A stretch of 10,971 nt of DNA from an uncultured Eubacteriales bacterium (GTDB taxonomy: Bacteria > Bacillota > Clostridia > UMGS1883), in NCBI GenBank assembly GCA_905195005.1, contig CAJJUC010000079.1, forward strand, positions 1 through 10,971. The letters are read 5' to 3'. The notes beneath the pieces were generated by a model that was not told where the DNA came from, ran no database searches, and worked only from the letters and a program-made list of their open reading frames with translations. Every line of letters begins with the position of its first letter. Position 1 is the stretch's first letter. A program made the translations under genes and the position numbers. Of the stretch, positions 7,399 to 10,971 are shown piece after piece.

Positions 7399-7629
7399 TT
7401 ATTCAACAATATCAACAATAACCTTTTTGCCGTCCTTGTGAGAAGCAGCGCGCATCACCGTTCTTATCGCCTTTGCAATGCGGCCCTGCTTGCCGATGAC
7501 CTTTCCCATATCCGCGGAATTAACACGCAGCTCAAGAACAACTGCGTCTTCTCTTTCGGTTTCGGTTATGTTCACATCATCGGGATTGTCAACAAGAGGC
7601 TTTACAACCGTTTCTAAAAGGTCTTTCAT
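7399..7629 (-). CDS. khpA: KH-domain RNA-binding protein KhpA
   Basis: KhpA (YlqC in B. subtilis) is a small single-KH-domain RNA-binding protein that acts with KhpB/Jag in Gram-positive bacteria and affects cell division and envelope growth through RNA. The 76-residue product is full length: it starts MKDLLETVVKPLVDNPDDV, has the KH GxxG loop as G46-K-Q-G49 inside MGKVIGKQGRIAKAIRT, and ends KKVIVDIVE. The start is preceded by AGAGAGG about 10 nt upstream, a weaker site than its neighbours. Its place between rpsP and rimM is the standard Firmicute arrangement, which supports the assignment. Stem-loops lie on both sides of it, so its mRNA segment may be processed separately. Confidence 0.96.
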   Translation of the reverse strand: MKDLLETVVKPLVDNPDDVNITETEREDAVVLELRVNSADMGKVIGKQGRIAKAIRTVMRAASHKDGKKVIVDIVE

Positions 7630-7658
7630 GTAATTTCATCCTCTCTCTGCTTGTTTCG

Positions 7659-7687
7659 GCACAGAAAAGGCGCTGCCTTTTCTGTGC
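7659..7687 (-). repeat. Perfect 13-bp stem-loop between rpsP and khpA
   Basis: GCACAGAAAAGGC and GCCTTTTCTGTGC (7687-7675 and 7671-7659 on the minus strand) pair perfectly around a 3-nt loop. No T-run follows (the next bases are CGAAAC), so simple termination is unlikely. It may mark an RNA processing point or protect the 3' end of the rpsP message. Confidence 0.75.
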
Positions 7688-7702
7688 GCACAAACAGCGC
7701 GA

Positions 7703-7948
7703 TTATTCAATCACACCGTTCTTTTTAAGCAAGCTCTTAACAGTGTCTGTGGGCTGAGCGCCGTTAGATATCCACTGCTTTACTTTTTCGCCGTCAACCT
7801 TAAATTCAGCGGGATTTGTAAGCGGATCGTATGTTCCTACTTCCTCGATGAATCTTCCGTCACGCGGGTAACGGGAATCGGCAACAACAACACGGTAAAA
7901 CGGAGCCTTCTTTGCGCCGACTCTTCTGAGTCTGATTTTTACTGCCAT
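7703..7948 (-). CDS. rpsP: 30S ribosomal protein S16
   Basis: S16 is a primary-to-secondary 16S rRNA-binding protein needed for assembly of the 30S body. The 81-residue product is full length, with the invariant N-terminus MAVKIRLRRVGAKKAPFYRV, the segment VADSRYPRDGRFIEEVGTYDP (21-41; all conserved in the family) and a C-terminus ending in the SLLKKNGVIE stretch. GGAGGTGA, a near-perfect anti-16S match, lies 8 nt before the ATG, as expected for a ribosomal protein. It follows ffh after 80 bp and precedes khpA after 73 bp, the standard order in Firmicutes. Stem-loops lie in both gaps. Confidence 0.99.
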   Translation of the reverse strand: MAVKIRLRRVGAKKAPFYRVVVADSRYPRDGRFIEEVGTYDPLTNPAEFKVDGEKVKQWISNGAQPTDTVKSLLKKNGVIE

Positions 7949-7978
7949 TATTTATTTCACCTCCGTAAATTTATTGGC

Positions 7979-7997
7979 GGAAGCGCCATGCGCCTCC
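7979..7997 (-). repeat. Compact stem-loop between ffh and rpsP
   Basis: GGAGGCGC and GCGCTTCC (7997-7990 and 7986-7979) pair over 8 bp, with one G-U pair, around an ATG triloop. There is no T-run, and the rpsP ribosome site follows about 20 nt later. A second weaker stem with a GAAA tetraloop (8022-8005, 7 bp, AT-rich) precedes it. Possible roles are processing or control of S16 translation; none is shown. Confidence 0.55.
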
Positions 7998-8028
7998 TGA
8001 TATATAATAACTTTCGTTATCATCTTAA

Positions 8029-9354
8029 TTAAAACGGAAACCTCATTTTCTTAAGCCTTTTGGGATTTGAAAACATCTTCATCATTTTCTGCATCTGTTC
8101 AAACTGCTTTAAAAACAGATTCACATCCTGAACGCCGAGACCGCACCCTGCGGCAATTCTGCGCTTGCGGCTGCCGTTGATTATTTCGGGGTTTTCACGC
8201 TCCTGCTTCGTCATCGAGCAGATTATCGCTTCCGTTCTGTCAAGCTGCTTTTCATCTATTTTCGCACCGCGCAGCGCCTTTGAACCTATGCCCGGCACCA
8301 TTGCAAGCAAGCTTTCGAGCGAGCCCATATTCTTCATTTGACGGAGCTGCTCAAGATAATCGTTTAAGTCAAAGCTTTGTGCGCGCAGCTTCTTTTCAAG
8401 CTCCGCAGCCTTTTTCTCATCAAATGCTTCCTGCGCTTTGTCAATAAGCGAAAGCATGTCGCCCATTCCGAGAATACGCGACGCCATTCTGTCGGGATAA
8501 AACGGTTCAAGATCGGTAAGCTTTTCGCCCATTCCGGCAAACTTGATATTCTTACCCGTTGCTGCACGAACGCTGAGCGCCGCGCCGCCGCGCGTGTCGC
8601 CGTCCAGCTTGGTCATAATGATTCCGTCAATTCCGAGCTTTTCGTCAAAGCTTGAAGCAACCGTAACCGCGTCCTGACCTGTCATTGCATCGGCAACAAG
8701 CAGAATTTCGGTCGGTTTAACAGTATTTTTGATATTCAAAAGCTCATCCATGAGCTTCTCATCTATGTGCAGACGCCCCGCCGTATCCAGAATAATGGTG
8801 TCGTATCTTGAAAGGTCACACGTTTCAACGGCTGTGCGCGCAATGTCAACGGGGTTTTTCGTGTCAAAATCGGCATAGACGCCGAGTCCGAGCTGCTCCC
8901 CCACAACCTTAAGCTGCGTTATCGCCGCCGGGCGGTAAACATCGCACCCGACAAGAAGCGGTCGCTTGCCCTGCTTTTTCAGCACTCCGCCGAGCTTTGC
9001 CGCAGTTGTTGTTTTACCTGCGCCCTGCAATCCGACAAGCATGTAAACCGTCGGCGGCTTCGGAGAAACCGTGAGCTTTGTCTGCGCTCCGCCCATAAGC
9101 CACGTCAGCTCGTCGCGCACGATTTTGATTATCTGCTGACCGGGCGTGAGGCTTTCAAGCACCTCGCTGCCGGTTGCTTTTTCAAACACGCGCTTTTCAA
9201 ACTCCTTGACAACCTTGTACCCGACGTCGGCTTCAAGCAGCGCCATACGCACCTCACGCATGGCAGCCTTTATGTCCTTTTCCGTGACAACGCCCTGCCC
9301 TTTAAGCTTTTTAAATGTTTCCTGTAGCTTTTCGCCCAAAGATTCAAACGCCAT
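8029..9354 (-). CDS. ffh: Signal recognition particle protein Ffh (SRP54)
   Basis: Ffh binds signal sequences of nascent membrane proteins and, with the SRP RNA and FtsY, delivers ribosomes to the membrane. The 441-residue product has the N helical bundle (1-95), a SIMIBI GTPase G domain with P-loop GLQGAGKTT (108-116), DVYRPAA (138-144), DTAGR (190-194) and TKLDGDTRGG (248-257), and a methionine-rich M domain (about 325-432). The M domain includes the RNA-binding segment NGSRKRRIAAGCG (393-405) and a tail MQKMMKMF. GGAG lies 7 nt before the ATG. The start codon shares one base with the ylxM stop (TAATG), so translation is probably coupled to YlxM. ftsY, next to ylxM in B. subtilis, is not adjacent here. 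Confidence 0.99.
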   Translation of the reverse strand: MAFESLGEKLQETFKKLKGQGVVTEKDIKAAMREVRMALLEADVGYKVVKEFEKRVFEKATGSEVLESLTPGQQIIKIVRDELTWLMGGAQTKLTVSPKPPTVYMLVGLQGAGKTTTAAKLGGVLKKQGKRPLLVGCDVYRPAAITQLKVVGEQLGLGVYADFDTKNPVDIARTAVETCDLSRYDTIILDTAGRLHIDEKLMDELLNIKNTVKPTEILLVADAMTGQDAVTVASSFDEKLGIDGIIMTKLDGDTRGGAALSVRAATGKNIKFAGMGEKLTDLEPFYPDRMASRILGMGDMLSLIDKAQEAFDEKKAAELEKKLRAQSFDLNDYLEQLRQMKNMGSLESLLAMVPGIGSKALRGAKIDEKQLDRTEAIICSMTKQERENPEIINGSRKRRIAAGCGLGVQDVNLFLKQFEQMQKMMKMFSNPKRLKKMRFPF

Positions 9355-9713
9355 TACTTTTCTCCGTTCTCAATCATTGCTGCCTTTTTCAGAATGTCCT
9401 TTGCGAGCGCGTCGATACTTTGTATGTTCGACAGCCGCTTGTTTTCCGAAACAATTTTCTCCGCGTCCTTGGCGATAAGCGCCGCGGCACGGAATTTCTC
9501 GACAAGATGAAGCTTTGCCTCGGTTTCGTCAATAATTCCCTCGGCACGCTTTATGAAATCACGCACGCCCTGGCGCGAAATGTCCATCAGCTCCGAAATC
9601 TCACCGAGCGAATAATCACTGTAATAGTAATATTCCATTGCTTCAACCTGCTTCGGGGTTAAAAGCGCGCTGTAAATATCAAGCAGCTCACTGTAAATCA
9701 GATTTTTCTCCAT
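9354..9713 (-). CDS. ylxM: YlxM family HTH protein associated with SRP
   Basis: YlxM is a small helix-turn-helix protein found beside ffh in Firmicutes; in streptococci it binds SRP components and tunes their GTPase activity. The 119-residue product starts MEKNLIYSELLDIYSALLTPKQ, has a sigma-4-like HTH at about 17-62 containing YSLGEISELMDISRQGVRD, and ends in a charged helical tail. The frame stays open upstream to an ATG at 9767, but that overlaps the promoter -10 region. The ATG at 9713 has AGGTGG 7 nt upstream and matches the family N-terminus. It is the first gene of the operon, directly after a strong promoter, and its stop overlaps the ffh start by one base. Confidence 0.94.
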   Translation of the reverse strand: MEKNLIYSELLDIYSALLTPKQVEAMEYYYYSDYSLGEISELMDISRQGVRDFIKRAEGIIDETEAKLHLVEKFRAAALIAKDAEKIVSENKRLSNIQSIDALAKDILKKAAMIENGEK

Positions 9714-9720
9714 ATTTTTA

Positions 9721-9726
9721 CCACCT
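9721..9726 (-). promoter_or_regulatory. Ribosome binding site deciding the ylxM start
   Basis: AGGTGG on the minus strand lies 7 nt before the ATG at 9713. Together with the promoter at 9787-9759 it rules out the longer open frame beginning at 9767. Confidence 0.7.
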
Positions 9727-9727
9727 C

Positions 9728-9749
9728 TGTAAAGCAAACAAGCTTTACA
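9728..9749 (-). repeat. 5'-terminal leader stem-loop of the ylxM operon
   Basis: TGTAAAGC (9749-9742) and GCTTTACA (9735-9728) form a perfect 8-bp stem with a 6-nt loop. The predicted transcript start is near 9752, so the stem would sit within the first few nucleotides of the mRNA and end one base before the ribosome site. Such 5'-end hairpins can protect mRNAs from 5'-end-dependent decay; that role is inferred. Confidence 0.6.
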
Positions 9750-9758
9750 ACAAGAATG

Positions 9759-9787
9759 AGTATACACTAATTCAGCCTGTTTGTCAA
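9759..9787 (-). promoter_or_regulatory. Sigma-A promoter for ylxM-ffh-rpsP-khpA-rimM-trmD
   Basis: A perfect -35 TTGACA (9787-9782) is 17 bp from the -10 TATACT (9764-9759). The preceding bases on the minus strand are A-rich (about 9812-9790), resembling an UP element, which fits a strongly expressed ribosome/SRP operon. The predicted start is near 9752. Confidence 0.88.
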
Positions 9788-9826
9788 CAGCTTTTTAATA
9801 TTTTTTTCACATTTTGTCACGCAAAA

Positions 9827-9857
9827 GGAGCTGCGGCAAAATTCCTGCCGCAGCTCC
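9827..9857 (-). terminator. Intrinsic terminator after the aldolase gene
   Basis: GGAGCTGCGGCA (9857-9846) and TGCCGCAGCTCC (9838-9827) form a perfect 12-bp GC-rich stem with a 7-nt loop, followed on the minus strand by TTTT. It begins 16 bp after the aldolase stop codon and separates that unit from the ylxM promoter. On the plus strand the stem is followed by GCATTTTT, so weak bidirectional activity is possible. Confidence 0.9.
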
Positions 9858-9873
9858 GCATTTTTACGGTTAT

Positions 9874-10740
9874 TTACTTATAAAGCTCTGCCTTGCCGAT
9901 GTCGTTGAAAAGATTCATCTTAAATTCAACAACCTTTTTCATCTCATCGATGCAGGGCGGATAAATCGCATTCGGCTCAATCCATTTCGGATTTTCGGAA
10001 AGCACCTCGCGGCACTTCTTATAGAATGCAAACTTAATGTCGCTTGAGATGTTAATCTTCGAAATACCGATTTTAACCGACGCTGCAATCTCGTCATCGG
10101 GATTGCTTGAACCGCCGTGGAGCACGAGCGGAACGGAAACCGTTTCGCGGATAGTTTTAAGAAGGTCAAGCTTAAGCTCCGGTTTTCTGTCCTTCGGATA
10201 GATTCCGTGAGCCGTTCCGATTGCAACGGCAAGCGAATCGATACCGGTTTTTTCAACAAAGTCCTTCGCCTGTTCGGGGTCGGTATAGATAATATCATCC
10301 GAACCGCCCTCGTAGGAGTCGCCGGTTGTTCCGATTGTTCCGAGCTCTGCTTCAACGGAAACGTTTGACGGATGCGCAACCTCAACAACCTTCTTCGTGA
10401 TTGCAATGTTGTCCTCATAGGACATATGAGAAGCGTCGATCATAACCGAGGTGAAGCCGCAGCGGATTGCGCGGAGAATTTCTTCAAACTTTCCGCCGTG
10501 GTCAAGATGGATAACCATGGGAACGCGCGAATTATGAGCTTCCTCAATGCAGGTTTTTATAAAGCTGTCACCGAGAAATTCAAGCTCCGTGGGGTGAATT
10601 GCAAGAATTACGGGCGCATTTTTTTCGTTCGCGCTCTGCACAACACCCTTGAGAATCGCTTCGCTTCCGATGTTGAATGCCGGAACGGCAAATCCGTTTT
10701 TGTCGGCAACCTCAAGCATTTCTTTCATGTTAATCAACAT
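9874..10740 (-). CDS. fba: Class II ketose-bisphosphate aldolase (fructose/tagatose-bisphosphate type)
   Basis: This is a zinc-dependent aldolase that cleaves a ketose 1,6-bisphosphate to glycerone phosphate and an aldehyde phosphate, acting in glycolysis or a sugar side pathway. The 288-residue product keeps the family marks: FAVPAFNIGSEAILKGVV near 17-34, the catalytic and zinc pair D80-H81 in HLDHGG, EAELGTIG at 130-137, zinc ligand H178 in AIGTAHGIYP, zinc ligand H208 in LVLHGGSS, and the phosphate-binding KINISSD (228-234). Family members include FbaA, KbaY/GatY and YdjI; the sequence resembles the shorter KbaY/YdjI-like branch, so fructose versus tagatose bisphosphate cannot be settled. 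GAGGAG precedes the first ATG by 10 nt; an ATG four codons later has no such site. It lies 25 bp after the upstream partial gene and ends at a strong terminator. Confidence 0.95.
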   Translation of the reverse strand: MLINMKEMLEVADKNGFAVPAFNIGSEAILKGVVQSANEKNAPVILAIHPTELEFLGDSFIKTCIEEAHNSRVPMVIHLDHGGKFEEILRAIRCGFTSVMIDASHMSYEDNIAITKKVVEVAHPSNVSVEAELGTIGTTGDSYEGGSDDIIYTDPEQAKDFVEKTGIDSLAVAIGTAHGIYPKDRKPELKLDLLKTIRETVSVPLVLHGGSSNPDDEIAASVKIGISKINISSDIKFAFYKKCREVLSENPKWIEPNAIYPPCIDEMKKVVEFKMNLFNDIGKAELYK

Positions 10741-10765
10741 AATAACACATCTCCTCGTTTAAAAA

Positions 10766-10971
10766 TTAGTTTAAATTTTTGTTCTTTCCCGCCGAGCCTG
10801 ACAATCCGATATAATACTTCACAAGCCCGACGCTTTCCTTTTCCGTTTGGTGAATCAAATCAAAGTAATTGATTTCCGGGTTTTCGCGCAGCAGCTTTGC
10901 GGCGCGGCCCATAATGGCGAAAATGTTGCCGTCATGCCCGACCAGTTCCATGGGAGGCCGGGCAGGTTTGA
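10766..10971 (-). CDS. C-terminal fragment of an unrecognised conserved-looking protein
   Basis: The frame enters at the right edge and ends in TAA at 10766. About 68 residues are visible. They include PARPPMELVGHDGNIFAIMG, then a helical stretch RAAKLLRENPEINYFDLIHQ and a short tail GSAGKNKNLN. An ATG at 10951 could be a start, but there is no ribosome site before it and the frame is open upstream, so the gene probably begins outside the window. The VGHDGNIFAIMG-type motif recalls small uncharacterised proteins of Clostridia and their mobile elements, from memory only. It ends 25 bp before the aldolase with no terminator between, so the two may share a transcript. No function is proposed. 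Confidence 0.6.
   Translation of the reverse strand, partial: KPARPPMELVGHDGNIFAIMGRAAKLLRENPEINYFDLIHQTEKESVGLVKYYIGLSGSAGKNKNLN

Noticed and set aside
1..10971. Search for CRISPR arrays, insertion sequences, tRNA/rRNA genes, toxin-antitoxin or defence systems
   Set aside because: No regularly spaced repeats, transposase-like frames, RNA genes or defence motifs were seen by eye; the window is core genes plus two sugar-metabolism units.

Overview
The window looks like chromosomal DNA of a low-to-moderate-GC Gram-positive bacterium, most likely an anaerobic gut-type member of class Clostridia (Bacillota). The reasons are AGGAGG-like ribosome binding sites, textbook sigma-A promoters, YlxM next to Ffh, a single bifunctional Rel with the RxKD motif followed directly by other housekeeping genes, a RecJ with an extra C-terminal domain, and an L-fucose isomerase/mutarotase pair typical of mucosal glycan users. 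The genus cannot be read from the sequence. All recognised genes lie on the minus strand, so the window reads right to left.

Layout in transcription order. (1) 10971-9874: the 3' end of an unrecognised gene, then a class II ketose-bisphosphate aldolase 25 bp downstream, closed by an intrinsic terminator at 9857-9827. (2) 9787-6105: a strong promoter (TTGACA-17-TATACT) and a short leader with a stem-loop at its very 5' end drive ylxM-ffh-rpsP-khpA-rimM-trmD, the conserved signal-recognition-particle, ribosome-maturation and tRNA-modification operon. The ylxM/ffh and rimM/trmD pairs overlap, and each of the three gaps between ffh and rimM holds a stem-loop. The ylqD and rplS genes found in the Bacillus subtilis version are absent. 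(3) 5996-3756: fucI and fucU, L-fucose isomerase and mutarotase, with no obvious terminator separating them from trmD and a strong 21-bp hairpin at their end. (4) 3655-1: a consensus promoter (TTGAAA-17-TATAAT) drives recJ and rel. The Rel gene runs off the left edge, and apt, often found between recJ and rel, is not there.

Functionally this is mostly core information processing: protein targeting (YlxM, Ffh), small-subunit assembly (S16, RimM, KhpA), tRNA m1G37 methylation (TrmD), DNA repair (RecJ) and the stringent response (Rel). Two sugar-metabolism units, fucI-fucU and the aldolase, are interleaved. I saw no mobile element, CRISPR array, tRNA, rRNA or defence system and no clear sign of a new biological system. 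The more interesting signals are small RNA-level structures and unusual gene neighbourhoods, reported as findings.
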